Source: Patellaria atrata CBS 101060 (Eukaryota; Ascomycota; Dothideomycetes; Patellariales; Patellariaceae). From it: a DNA stretch of 64,000 nucleotides. The notes under the pieces are model-generated. The model did no database searches and was not told where the DNA came from. It saw only the letters and a list, made by a program, of their open reading frames with translations. Each line of letters starts with the position of its first letter. Position 1 is the first letter of the stretch. The stretch covers positions 2,467,561-2,531,560 of the forward strand of contig MU006089.1 in assembly GCA_010093705.1 (NCBI GenBank), written 5' to 3'. The position numbers and the translations under genes were made by a program. This document shows, piece by piece, positions 35,287-47,571 of the stretch.

Positions 35287-36704
35287 TCATTCAGTCTCTC
35301 CGTGAACACACTCCCCAAACTTCCACACCTGCTCCACCCTCAACTCCTTCCACCCGTCCTCCGAAACCGCCTCCCCCAAAACCACCAAATCGGCATCACA
35401 CCCGGGCTCCAAGCCGCCCTTGGTGCCCCTCAACCCCAGCATCTTCGCCGGCGTCTCCGTCACGGCCCTCACGCCCTCGGCAACCCCGATACCGCACCAG
35501 TTGACAAAGTTCTCCACGCACTGGATCAGGGTGATGGACGTACCGGCGATGGTCTCGGAGTCGTTAAGCGTGAGCTGAGCGCCGCGTTTCGTGATCAGCT
35601 CGCCGTTCGTCCAAGGGTACGTGCCATCCGGCAGGCCGGCGAGGGCCATAGCGTCGGTGACGAGGATGAAGCCGGTTGGGTGGGAGGCATAGGCGATGGT
35701 TATGGAGGTTGGGTGCAGGTGTATGCCGTCTGCTATGATGCCGAAGAAGGGTTTCGGGTGCGGGGAGAGGGATGTACTGAGGAAGGTTGGGGTGGATGGG
35801 GAGGTGCTGGTTGGAGAGGTGGAGCGAGAGCTTCGGGGTGAGGCGCTCGTGCCGAGGATGCCGAAGATGCCCGGGTTGCGGTGGTGCAGGGGGCGCATCG
35901 CGTTGAAGAGGTGCGTTATCATTGTTGCCCCGGCGGAGATGGCGGAGGTCGCGGTTTCGAAGGTCGCTTCGGAGTGTCCGATTGAGACGATTATGTTGCG
36001 GGCTGTCAGTTGGGGGATGCAGGATAGAGCACCGGGAAGCTCGGGGGCGATGGTTATCTTTTTGATCTGGGTGGCAGAGTCCGGGGATAGGTGGGCTGAG
36101 CCGTAACAGTCTTCCAAAGAAGAGAAACCGGAAGTCGGCGTCTGGAGCACGCCCAAGGTGTGAATACCGTTCTTGGTGGGACTGATGAAGGGTCCTTCAA
36201 CATGAGCTCCTAGAGATTCGGCGCCGTCGGCAGGGTCCCGATTCTTGCCGGATGGGCCGAGATGTGGGAGAGCCTGGGATTATTAGCAACAGGAGTGGTT
36301 TTGGTGAAATAAACAACGCGAACCTTGGTATATAATTCCTTCTTCTGACTCGGAATAGTAGGAAGATAGGAGGTGACCCCCGTCTCTATGAGCTTTTTGT
36401 TCACCTGCCTGATGCCTTTTGGGTACGCTGACGGTTCATTTGGTACCACAGAGAAATCGAAGCCGCACCAGCCATTGAGTTGGACATCAATGAATCCCGG
36501 TGCAAGTATACGGCCACCAAGGTCCAGTATTCGGTCAGCGGTCGCTTGATGCTCATAGAACACTTCTTGGCTTTGAAGAATCTTCCCAGTCACGGAGCTG
36601 ATCCATAGATCGTCTTTCACGAGCCGGTCGCCTTTGACGAGTAAGCAGTTCGTAAACTTGGTAATCCCGGTCTGGGGAGATGATTTTGGAATTGCGGAAG
36701 GCAT
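35287..36704 (-). CDS. dac1: N-acetylglucosamine-6-phosphate deacetylase
   Basis: Two exons: 36324-36704 and 35287-36273, 50-nt intron; 455 residues. The enzyme removes acetate from GlcNAc-6-P to give glucosamine-6-P, the second intracellular step of GlcNAc use. Visible features: LAPGFIDVQLNGWCGFDFS near the N-terminus (the HxH of many amidohydrolases is replaced by Q-N, as usual for NagA), metal-ligand Glu in HVEGPFISP, His in VSIGHSEA and THLFNAMRP, and catalytic Asp in ILVTDAMAL. A Ser/Pro-rich insert (GTSASPRSSRSTSPTSTS region) breaks the barrel before FFGIIADGIHLHP. It is divergent from the GH3 gene across 864 bp and belongs to a six-gene GlcNAc cluster. Exon 2 is GC-rich towards its 3' end. 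Confidence 0.95.
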
Positions 36705-37568
36705 AGTAAGGATTGACTTTTATGTATATAGTGAAGTATAGACGGGCAAAAGAATTAGAGTCTATATTACTATGAAAGGTCTAGGGAGAGAAAAAGTCTA
36801 TGTTCTAATTCTATACAACGAAATGAATGACAACCAGAAAATCGTGGACTTCACGATGCCTATATGGAAAACGCTGTTCACCGCTTGCCAACGCTTTGCG
36901 TAACCAGAGGTCCAGTCGTCGGTTGTCATCACCACGTCAGGTTAGTTGGTACATTATGTTTGGAGAACTACGCAGTGGGTATACATGTCTCCGGTAGAAA
37001 GCATCGCATAGTCAAATAGTAGATCTGATATCGTTCACATGGTGAAATTAGTGTAGAGGAAAGTACAACAGAGAGAGTCGAGAGGAGTGTAACGTTAAGG
37101 TTGAGCCGGGAATAAACCGAGCTATCTTGTACTTTACCCTTTTTCTCGTTGCCTTCCATCTGACATGTCGGTTCCCCTCGGCGTTTTCCCCGTAGAGAAT
37201 TGTAGACAGCCATCTGAAACGTTCTCCCTTGGCTGCAACCTTCATATGTCTCCATACCCTTCATGTTGGACATCCATCCATGCCACTAGCAAGGGATGAG
37301 CTACCGTAGCAGTGTAACTCTTACCAACGCTCTCTTACCCCCGCGACGTGGGGAAGTTGGCCACCAAGGCACTATCGATCCTGAGAGGACTCGCCTGCGC
37401 GTTGCAACCTAATATGTCCGTTGATAGCACTCTTTGCGCATCCAGCAATCAGAGTCTCGTATTGTTTCCGCTTGAGCAGTGAAGGAACCGTACCGACTGC
37501 TCGACTTACGATAGCTTGACCCGACCCGTAACCGTTGCGCTCTAGGCATCACCTGCCCGTTATTCAGT
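36705..37568. promoter_or_regulatory. Divergent promoter region dac1 / nag3
   Basis: 864 bp between divergently transcribed GlcNAc genes, so a natural site for shared control by the cluster regulator. Minus-strand open frames inside it (36968-37273) have no family match. I could not identify a specific binding site by eye. Confidence 0.45.
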
Positions 37569-40500
37569 ATGGTTGTCAAAGAAACTAACAAGGTGGATCC
37601 GGTATGGGATGACCTGGATAGGTAAGAAAATATCATCTGTAACTCTAAACCGTGATATCATGTCAAAATGTGATCCACGCTGACACATTCTACTGTAGGA
37701 CATTGGTATGTTTGCCATGTGTAGACCTTAAGGCTGAGAGCTAAATCCATTAAGGGCCAACTGTTTATGATGGGATTTGATGGTACAACTGTAACTCCAC
37801 AGATCAAAACACTTATCGAAAAGCATCATCTTGGATCTATATTATTGACAGCTAAAAACCTTAAATGTGAGGACTGAGGACACGCCATAGAGACTGGAAT
37901 GGATTCTTACTAACATCAATAGCCGCTGAGGATACCACGAAATTAGTATATGAATTGCAAAAGATAGCACATGATGCCGGCCATCCAGTACCTCTTGCAA
38001 TCGGAGTGGACCAAGAAAATGGAGGTGTCAATAGTCTTTTCGATGAGATATATATCCGCCAATACCCAAGTGCCATGGGACTTGCTGCAACTGGATCAAC
38101 CGACCTAGCTTACGAAGTAGCCAAAGCCACCGCCCAGGAGATTGCAGCATGTGGAATCAACTGGATCTTTGGTCCTTGTTTAGATGTCTTGACCAATGCT
38201 CGAAATCAGCCACTAGGTGTTAGGACGTCTGGTGACGACCCTCAAGAGGTATCTGCTTTCGGCGTGGCTTTCATGAAAGGCTATAAAGAAGCTGGACTTG
38301 TTACATTAGGAAAGCATTTTCCTTCATATGGTAACCTGGAGTTTCTAGGTTCAGCGTTAGATGTGCCCATCATAACAGAATCACTCGAACAACTAAGTCT
38401 AAGCGCACTTATCCCATTCCGGAATGCTATAAAACATGGCCTTGATTCGATGATGGTCGGTGGCTGCGCTATGTCTTCTGCAGACTTAAATATTATGCAT
38501 GCTTGTCTATCAGATCAGGTTGTCGACGGTCTGCTTCGGAATGACTTAAAGTTCGAAGGAGTGGTTGTGTCAGAGTGCCTTGAGATGGAGGCACTCAGTC
38601 ACAATATTGGGGTCGGTGGTGGTACAGTCATGGCAGTCAACGCTGGCTGTGATATCGTTCTACTCTGCCGCTCATTCTCGGTCCAACAAGAGGCCATTGC
38701 TGGACTTAAGCTTGGAATAGAAAACTCGATGATTTCAAAGGATCGTATTCGTCAATCCCTAAGGCGAGTGCTCAATATGAAGTCGAAATGTACATCGTGG
38801 GATAAGGCGCTTAACCCTCCAGGTATCAATTTTCTTTCTACCCTCCAGCCGTCTCATACAGCTCTCTCAACCAAAGCGTACAACTCCTCTATAACGGTAG
38901 TACGCGATAAGAATAGACTCCTTCCTTTGTCTAGCATTATCGAAGCTGAAGAAGAACTTTTACTACTTACACCACTCGTGAAGCCATTAGCCGCTTCCGC
39001 TGCATCACGCGCCCTTTCAGATTCTGTCAATGCTGGTTCTCCTGAGCCAGCTGTATGGGAGCGAAGTGCGTCTGTCATGAGTGGAGAACGTGTATTCCGT
39101 GAATTAGGACGCTCTCTAGCAAGACAGAGGAGTGGAAGAGTCTTACATACCTCCTATACCGCCAACGGGCTTCGACCAGTCCATGAGAATTTGATAAATC
39201 GAGCTAGCGCAATAATCGTCCTTACAGCCGATGCTAATAGAAACCTCTACCAGCAAGGCTTCACAAAGCATGTATCAATGATCTGTAATATGCAATATTC
39301 TGCAGGAGGAGAGAAGAGAGAAAAGCCACTGGTAGTTGTGGCATGCAGTTCTCCCTATGATTTTGCAATGGACACTTCTATTGGAACATATATTTGCACC
39401 TATGATTTCACCGAAACAGCACTCAATTCCCTAGTAAAGGTTCTATACGGCGAACTATCACCAAGTGGCGCGTTACCAGGGACAATAAGTCAAAGCCAGA
39501 AATTGCACACCTCACGGCAACACTGGCTGGTGGAAGCATTCAACGACGAAAGAGATGCTCATGCCCTAGACACTCTGATAAAGACAGTGATCGAAGCTTC
39601 TCCTCCATCGCAGCGGTCCGAAATTTCAAGCGCGACATCTAATTCTTTCCTACTTCACCATCCGGAGGTACTCGAATCCCATTTTGTGGTTCGGAATAGC
39701 AGTACCCAGGCGCTTTATGGCTTCTGTTCAACATACTTCTTCAAGACCACAGGGACTGGCGTTATTGGAGCCCTCTTTGTGGATCCGGCAAGAAGAAAAC
39801 TCTCCATCGGACACTCCCTCCACAATAGAGCTATACGTACTCTCTTGCAGAGGGAAGGCATCAAAAGATTCCAGTTAGGCTCAAGATTACCTAGCATTTT
39901 CTTAGGAATTCCCACAGGACACAGCTCGGAAAGAAAGAGACTGAGATCATGGTTCGCGAACATGGGTTGGAATACTGCTTTATCTCGACCAGTTTGCAGC
40001 ATGGTAGCTCGCAACTTGCTGACCTGGGCACCACCAGACGGTATGGCGAAGAGTCTTCAGAGTGCGGGTGCTGAATTCGATCTCGTTTATGGATGGGAAC
40101 ATTCAGGTCCCGTTTTAGATCATATCAAGACAAGTAACCGACAAGGGCTTGCTGAGGTTTACAAACTTGCGCTCACTGATCCTACAGCATGTGGTATTAT
40201 CCGAGCTAAGAGACCAGAAGACCAAGCTATCGTTGGAACAGTAGTTTTGTATAGTATGCATTCTCACCTAGCAGAGTTCGTCCCAGCCATTAAGGACCTC
40301 AACGAAATGGTAGGGGGTATATCATCGCCAGTAATATCTCCCGCGGTTGGAGAATATTCGACATTATTACAGGGCTTAATATTGCTGGGAATGCGTCAAC
40401 TCAAACAGCAAGGGTGTAATGCATGTGTTCTTGACTATGTAAGTCCTCCTTCGTCTTCATTCGTCTTATACGCTTTTAGTCATGCTGAGTACTTTTGATA

Positions 40501-40617
40501 TAGATGGATGGTGATGGTAACTTCGATGGACTATCCACCATGGGATTCGATGTACTCCATAACTTCGAAGAAGTCTCCTGCGATGCCGCAACCTGGACGA
40601 TGGTACCGCCAGCCTAA
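37569..40617 (+). CDS. nag3: GH3 beta-N-acetylglucosaminidase fused to a GNAT-like acetyltransferase domain
   Basis: Five exons: 37569-37621, 37699-37705 (only 7 nt), 37755-37866, 37923-40438 and 40504-40617; 933 residues. The N-terminal two thirds are a NagZ-type family 3 hydrolase: GQLFMMGFDGTT, LTAKNL, VDQENGGVNSLF, GPCLDV, LGKHFPSYG and GVVVSECLEM. The last ~330 residues hold an N-acetyltransferase-like part with VGALFVDPARRKLSIGHSL and HNFEEVSCDAATW. The fusion is known from other filamentous ascomycetes. It should trim GlcNAc from chitin or cell-wall fragments; no signal peptide is seen, so it may act inside. Where bacterial NagZ has SDDLSM, this protein has SECLEM, and KHFPGHG is KHFPSYG. 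The micro-exon supplies the last base of an Arg codon plus Thr-Leu and restores the frame into GQLFMMGF. Confidence 0.92.
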
Positions 40618-42027
40618 AAGCTGTTTGAGCAAAATAGTCGCACTTCTGCACTAACCTCATTGTATCACCACATGCGCACAAGCTGCTTTGGTACTCCGTT
40701 AATCGGTAACTTTTTAATTCACTTAGACTATCTCCTTAAAAGTTCTGTTGTTGTATACATGCAAATTATGAAGACATGAGTTATTTCTATATGACGATAT
40801 GCATCTTGAATTCAAGCAGTGATGAGAGAGGTTCGGCCCCCCCGGGGTAGTTCACTAATCCGCTATTACTTTCCGAGCTTTTTGTTATAGTTCTGGAGAG
40901 CTATATGTAATATTAAACAAATCCAACTTATCCATCCTTACCTATTTGCACGTGCTAAAAATTCACGTATTTCTCCATATTCAGGAGAAGAGATGGATTG
41001 CAGAAATTATGAAGGAACAGGAAGGTCCATGAGCAACATAGGATAGATTCTAGCGAGCCATCACGGAGTCGAAACGCACAGTATCCTGGAGGTACTTCGA
41101 ACTGCAGTTCGCGACACCGACAAGTTGTCTCGGAGGGGCCGTGACATGTGTAAGAGGATGACGATCTTCTCTCCTCTCCACCTGTTGTCTCTCACCTCCA
41201 AAGCCGAACTTCATCGCCAAGCTGCCAAATGGAGCAGCGGGAGGCGGGAAGAGAGGGGCATAACGGTTTACAAGAACCCCTTAGATCTCTTAGAATCGTT
41301 TGAATTCACGAGTAGAACGTTTGAAACATTCTTCTAGAAGTATTCCTATTTCGTGGCGGAAGAGAGTGAAATAGCTTAAGAGTGCTTCGTTATAGTTCTA
41401 GCAGTCCTTTCCCCAACTCTCCAATAACAATCCAAAGGGTGAAATTACTCCTATCCTCACTGGCTTAAGTCGCTGCTTCATATCGCATCGTCCTGTCGCA
41501 CGCTTCCTATCTCAGACACAGTGTGCAGTGCATTCAATACATAGGGCGATAAAGACTCGCTGCATGTGACTGCTTCGGGCGAACGTAACAGTCGCACAGA
41601 GTGAGCGACGAATATTGCCATCACCGTCTTTTTGTCCTATCCGTCCTCTTGCTGCTAGATTCATTTGCAGCACGTCAAATAATATTTCCATTATTAGCGA
41701 CTCGGTCCCTTAAGGCCAACATCCAGAACCCCAGCTACAGTACAGGATCGTTCAGGCGCGCCGAGTTCGTTGCTCTCTTGCACGCCGCTCCCCGTCCATC
41801 TCCACCTCAGACCCCAGCAGTAGAAAACACCAACTCGCAGTACCGTTACAGCACTTTCGCAACACCCACAACCTTTTCAGTTCCGCTGTGAGTTCACACT
41901 ACGAAATCTCCACTTTGCGCCTCGATCGGTCGAATAAACAACGGTTCTTGTGGATTCGTATCGGGCGCATGCAGCTATTCCATAACTACATCAGGCTCAA
42001 TAGTGCCGCCTCGGCCGCCGACCAGCT
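40618..42027. other. Intergenic / leader region upstream of the RON1 gene
   Basis: 1.4 kb. The segment 41100-41600 has short open frames without recognisable protein. A CA- and CT-rich stretch 41600-42020 probably forms a long leader for the regulator gene; it contains upstream ATGs (41601, 41888 and 41969) that could limit translation. No transposon identified. Confidence 0.4.
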
Positions 42028-43719
42028 ATGGAGGGCTTCGATACGATTACCATGTCCTACTTGGCGGCTCCAATGTCACTTTCCAACGTAACGGCGGCCG
42101 ATGCCCTCTCAGTCCCGCTATTACCTCTGGAGAATCTCGACCACCACTCAAATTACGACGCAGAAACATTCGCTGGGTAAGCGCAGACCACTCTCCGATT
42201 TTGTCGAGCAAACATGCGAGCAATGCTAACCTTACTTCGTAGTAGCGAAGATGCTACATTCGCACAGCACGGTTTATCACAACATCCACCGCTGAAGAGA
42301 TATCCGAGCACGTACGAGGACCCATTTTCAGACGTTCTCAGTGCGTACGAGCATCCGGCACATCAAGATGGGAATGGGGTCGAGAACCCCTCTATCGAGC
42401 GAGACAACAAGCTCCTCAGTTTCTCCTTACCCATATTTAACTATACACTGTTGGACTATGCATTACGAAGGACTTCCATCTCGCTCTCCGCGCAGCTACA
42501 TGGCATGTTCTTCCTGGCAGAATCGCCATGGGCCTCTGCGGGCGATGCATCAGCGGCTCCTACGGAGCTTACATGCTATAGAAGAAATTTGTTTCAGATC
42601 ACTGGAACGGTGACATTACCAAGGACTCTGCAATTCATCTTGACTGAGACAGGAGAGCAACTTCCTATTCTCGGTCAAGAGTTGACTATATCTGCTACCG
42701 AATCTGTTGAGGGCAATCCGGTCAAGATTATCTCTGTTCCATGGAAGACGCCGACAACTCATCAGACTGTCGTTGAAGATAAGACAGAGAAGGAACCACC
42801 GTCAATACCGTTGGACCTTTCAAATGGCCAAGATATGGACTCGGATTTTGTAAACTTTCCTATTGCATGGAAACGATTACAGTTCAGGATCGCAACAGCG
42901 AATAACGGAAGAAGGAAAGAACTTCAGCAGCATTTCGTTGTACGTCTAAGAGTCATGGCTACATTATCAACAGGTGCGAAGATATCTCTATGTGAGGTCC
43001 AATCTGGTGCCATTATTGTACGAGGTCGAAGTCCCAGAAATTTCCAATCCAGGAAGGACTTTCCTATAAGTGGAGGAAGCGCATCAGGGCGAAAAGCACA
43101 TCTACCAGCTCAACCGTCAAGAACATCAACTGGTGAATCCAGCCATCACAACAACCATCAGCAACCGGAAAGACCTCCGGATACGAAACCATTACAGATT
43201 CCCCAAATACCCTTTCCTTACGATCCAAGTGAGATTCAGGTGTCACCTGATTTCTTCGAATGGAGAATCCCAACCGGACAACCTAGTGCAATGACAGCAC
43301 TACCTCCAGACCCAACCTCATTTCCCCTTCAAGCAGGCCCCGGTGCATATCCTCAATCAAGCCCGGATCTCTCACGATACGGGCGACATATGCCACAAGC
43401 TCCTGCCGCACCTATCAATCTCTCACTCACAGACGATGAGCCGAAGAAGCCAGAGTCTCCGAACGAGAATATCAAGAAGGCACCCAGGTTGTCCTCGGTA
43501 CCTCGGCCACCTTCCTTTTCGATTAACCTAATCAGCAGCCCAGACGAAAGTGCGGATCTACTGTATGAATACTTTCCCCTAGGCCTGGATGACTGGATGC
43601 CGCCAGTTGATGCGGTGTACAGGCCTCATGTCGTCCATCATACGAACTTACCCCCTGACCCTAAAGCGCTGGCTGTCAAGAACCGATCAAAACGGTATTT
43701 CTCAGAGGATCAGTCCTGA
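42028..43719 (+). CDS. ron1: Ndt80-type (p53-like fold) transcription factor, RON1-like GlcNAc regulator
   Basis: Two exons: 42028-42176 and 42243-43719, intron 66 nt; 541 residues. The DNA-binding domain covers roughly residues 135-320: CYRRNLFQITGTVTLPRTL, ATESVEGNPVKIISVPWKTP, PIAWKRLQFRIATANNGRRKELQQHF and SGAIIVRGRSPRNFQSRKDF. These match the Ndt80 family, in particular the RON1 clade that switches on GlcNAc catabolic genes in Trichoderma and relatives. The C-terminal third is Pro/Ser-rich and likely carries activation functions. The start is the first ATG after an in-frame stop in that frame. An upstream exon cannot be excluded. Its position inside the GlcNAc gene cluster supports the functional assignment, which is otherwise by homology. 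Confidence 0.9.
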
Positions 43720-45883
43720 TTTCAGTAGTAGAGCAGATGGGATAACACCTCCACTGACGGGAGTGGCGGCCCCGCACATTGGTGTTTCACACGCACGTCA
43801 GAAGTGTTCTGCTGTGAGCGTAGGAAATCAATTCCCTTTAGCAGTACAATTTCCCGACCTGCAAGGATGTGACTTCTTGCCACAGTGGAACGAGATTCGA
43901 GTAGCACCTTCCAAATCGGGTAATACCCGTTTCAGCAGCGTCGAACCTTCTAGTCACGGGACTGTCGAGATTTTGTATATCCTGGGAGAATGTACTGAAA
44001 CCCGACCCATACCTGGATATTGCGTCTTTAATATCGAATTCACACAAGCCGCACGATTTTGATCCGTACTCTGGGGATTGCGACTTCTGACCTGTAAAAC
44101 GGCCGAGACGAAATGGAAGAGGGTACCGGAGCTTTGGAGAAACGGGTCAACATTCACGATAATTTCCGAGCGCTTATTTTTCGCGCCCCCGTTTCGGAGA
44201 ATATAGCTTTCAATGTACAGTACATTCACCCAGATACCATTCAGTTGGAATCGTCCTAGGGGCCTACTACCGGTCAATATCCATCATGATCTCGAAACTT
44301 ATGTATCCCATATATCATCTCCGCGTTTCAAGCACACGGCCTGATCTGTCTTCGATCGATATCTTTCTACGTCATAGAGAAATAGTGATGCTGATTTTCG
44401 TCCGCGTAGCGCAAGTTGAGATCTGTGTCGGGGGGCCCCGTGCTACAGTACAGTACACGACTTGTACTGTACTACAATGATTCGAATAGTCCGTCAGATA
44501 CTGTACTCTTCGGCCTCTATTCGGGGTGGCACAACCTATAAGGTGTATGAGGTACGGTATATGTACTGTATGGCGATACTTTTCTGTTGGATGTGGATGA
44601 GCTGTGGTAGGGACGAATTCTAGGCTGCAGGAACGACTGACAGGTAGGAAGAATGAAGGAGGGATACGTAGGGTTGTTCGTCTAGTTGGTGTAGTGAAGT
44701 GGAATGGGTCACCTGTACTGTACCAGATCTACGCTATCAATCCCATATATATACAAATATCATATACCAATACCATATCCCCTCCGCTTCCATCGTTCAT
44801 AGTATATAAATCGAAACCACCATCTTCCCCCCCCCCCCCCCCTCCTCTCTTCAAACACGTAATCAATCCCTGATGGGAACCCAAAATAAACGCACTAAAG
44901 TAAGGGCAACAATCGAATACTAGATCCATCTACCACTATCCCATTACGGGAGACGCGAGACCCATTTCGGCACGAAATAGAACTCTAAGGTACGGTTCCC
45001 CATTTCCGTTGGCCTGCGCTTTTGCGAGGGAGAGGATAGATGGATGGACCGGCGCGATGCAACCTCAACCTCACAGCTAACAGCAAACTGGGTGGAATTC
45101 CATTAGATATCCCTATCTATCCTACAGAAAACCAAATCCAATATTAGACTGAGAGAAATTGCTTACCGCAATATGGATGATGTGTGTTTTATGACAGCGT
45201 CGTGAAGACACGAGACGCGAGAATTTTGTTTTATCGGCGCCCTGAAATGCATCGCGTGTATTGCTTCCCGTTTCCCCTAAGTGCTTGCTCCACCTTTCAT
45301 CCTGTATGGATGTCGTGCCTTTATATACAAGATGGATATGATGATCTATGACAGGGCTGAAACGCTCACTGTATATGGAAAATAAAGGGTAGATGATGTA
45401 GATAACAAGGGTAAAACTGCGAGACTGACACCCGGTTCCCAAGGAGGATGGGAAAATAATGAGCAAATAGACCAAACTTGCAACCGCACTGTATCACCAG
45501 ACGGTTACCTCAAGAGCTTGGCAAGACGATCTAAGGGACAAGGGAAAATGCTTTCACTCCCCGTAACGCAGGCCCCATAAACCCCCGATGAACGCTACGC
45601 CCGATGCTATGCACATGCTATGTTTCTATGCTAAACGAAAACCCATGAAGTTAAACGCCACGTTTGGAGTGAAAAAGGGAAACTACGACCGCACCCCTCC
45701 TTTCTACATCGCCTATTAACGGGTACGGTTGAAGCGGGTACTTGGTAAATGGTGAGATTGTGACTGCGACGACAACGTAGCCGGAGCAGCATTGCTACGC
45801 TGACGGCGTCGCCAAGTATGCTCGTTGAGCCTGGCGAAGGACAGGCTTTAGTTCTGCATAGAGATCCAGCTGTAAGATGTTCC
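43720..45883. other. Intergenic region, RON1 / hexokinase convergent ends
   Basis: 2.16 kb. Short frames at 43589-44062 and others have no family match. It holds a perfect 11-bp inverted repeat at 44447-44473, several further TGTACTGTA motifs (near 44499, 44558 and 44713) and a run of 16 C at 44827-44842. No RNA gene or complete transposon was recognised. Confidence 0.45.
44447..44473. repeat. Perfect 11-bp inverted repeat with 5-nt loop
   Basis: Left arm agtacagtaca (44447-44457), loop cgact, right arm tgtactgtact (44463-44473). It could form a hairpin or be a dyad binding site in the convergent 3' region between RON1 and the GlcNAc kinase. Confidence 0.8.
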
Positions 45884-47571
45884 TCAGGCATCGGGTACGC
45901 TCGCAGCTACCGCAGCTCCGAAGATGGCAGCCTCGTCTGCAATCTCCAAGACAACGGAATGAGGGTCGGCGCCGGACAACGCGGTGAGGTCGTCGAGATA
46001 CGCTTGGCACTGCTGACGGAATCCTGGATATTTCTCGATGACCGAACCGTTGCAGCCGATAGTCATGTGGCCGTTCGATGCAGCCGTAAGTCCTTCGGCT
46101 ACGAGCCGTAATTGCCAGAGAGAATGGATACCCACAGCGAGGTAAGCAGCGGCTCGACGAGACACGACTTGCGCTACTTGGCGAATGAATAGAAGGTCGG
46201 CGTAGGATGGCGGTGTGGAGAGAGGGTGTTGTGAGTAAAATGCGGCGCTTGATTTTGATAGAAGAGGGGTATCATCACTGTGGACGATGTCAGTTAAAGT
46301 TCGATAGGCTAAAAGGGGATCTTTTACGCTTGAAATATTGCTAGTATCCCTGTGTCGAGAGAGTACGGTTCGCTGAACTTCTCTGGCATCTCACCGCCAA
46401 ATAATCCAGCATCGTTTATTGCTTCTAGCATGACGAGACGTACGATTTCGCCTAGATATCTCCCCCCGAGAAGATGCTCGAACGGTTGAAAGTCTGGTTG
46501 TCGATGGGTTAAATTCAGATATTCGTCCCATCTGGTGGTGTGCAAAATGTTCTTGCCGAACATGCTGTATTCCGTATTTACCACAACATGGGTAGCATTG
46601 TCATACCAACTTTGCTCCCTCCTGCCGAACTTCGAATGTGCAAGTGTTGAGACGGGAAGATGAATGGCGGCATTTGTACCGGTACCAAGGATAACTGCCA
46701 TTCTGGTTGCACTGTTTTCATATGCGCAGGACAAGAGAGAAGCAACCCCGTCGTTAATGATGGCGCCCACTCGGACATTGAGGTTCTATGTTTAGTATTA
46801 GTCATCATTTAGATTAGAGTAACCTCAGAACATACCCTCTTGTGGCAAGCATCCATTATCAATTCGCTTATATCACGCTCCTGGCAGCCAACAGTGGCGC
46901 AGAAACCCTTTCCCATTTCTAGCAGCAGTCCATTGCGACCAGAAAGTTGGCTATTTACTATTAGTACAAGAGGAGTGATGATTGTTGCTAACCACTCACT
47001 TGATTGGAAATGACCAAGACAAGCCCATAGATAAGGTCGACATGGCATGAGACTTTAATTCTGCATCCGCAAGAGTTTCCTCTATTCTCCCCGCCATCCA
47101 GTCAAAGAATTGGGTTCCTTCGAGAACTCGGATGGACTCATCAATCTTGAAACTTCGCATTTTCGTGATCTGCATCGGCTTTTCCCCAGGAGATATTCCT
47201 TTCAGCACCACCACCGCAACTCGGAAGGTAGAACCCCCAACATCAAGAGCTAGAAACGTTCCTCGCTCGTCGCCTGCAGGGAGGGTATGGGTAAAAGTAG
47301 GGAGCATGCTGATATTGCTCGCCTGGAGCTTGACCGCGAATTGTTCTTGCAACGCCGCGGACATGGCTAATAATTTCCCAGATTGTAAAGGTGACTCGAA
47401 GTTCCTCCGTACCTCCCGTAGGAACTTATCCATATTTCGATTTTTGGGGCGAACAACATCTTGTAAGCGTTTTCTTGTATGTAGGGACGGGAATATCGCG
47501 GAGTGCACAAGCGAAGGGAGCATGATGATCGCCTCCAAGACCGCGAGAAAGCTATGCCAAAGGTCAAACAT
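45884..47571 (-). CDS. hxk3: Hexokinase-family GlcNAc kinase (HXK3/HxkC-like)
   Basis: Four exons: 47000-47571, 46836-46950, 46328-46785 and 45884-46277, introns of 49-50 nt; 512 residues. The ATP phosphate loop LALDVGGSTFRVAVV, the sugar-site loop LSMGLSWSFPI, the catalytic Asp loop AIINDGVASLLS and the second phosphate loop VILGTGTNAAI are present. These differ from glucose hexokinases (GFTFSFP, VNDTVGTL) in the way seen for the atypical fungal hexokinases that phosphorylate GlcNAc. The N-terminal ~30 residues are hydrophobic (FLAVLEAIIMLPSLV), perhaps a membrane anchor. The start is the ATG at 47569-47571; a GTG further upstream in frame is ignored. Product: GlcNAc-6-P for the deacetylase. 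Confidence 0.9.

Noticed and set aside
43589-44062. Extra gene or extra exon after RON1
   Set aside because: Its start overlaps the RON1 coding region in another frame, and no conserved continuation of the Ndt80 protein is visible there.
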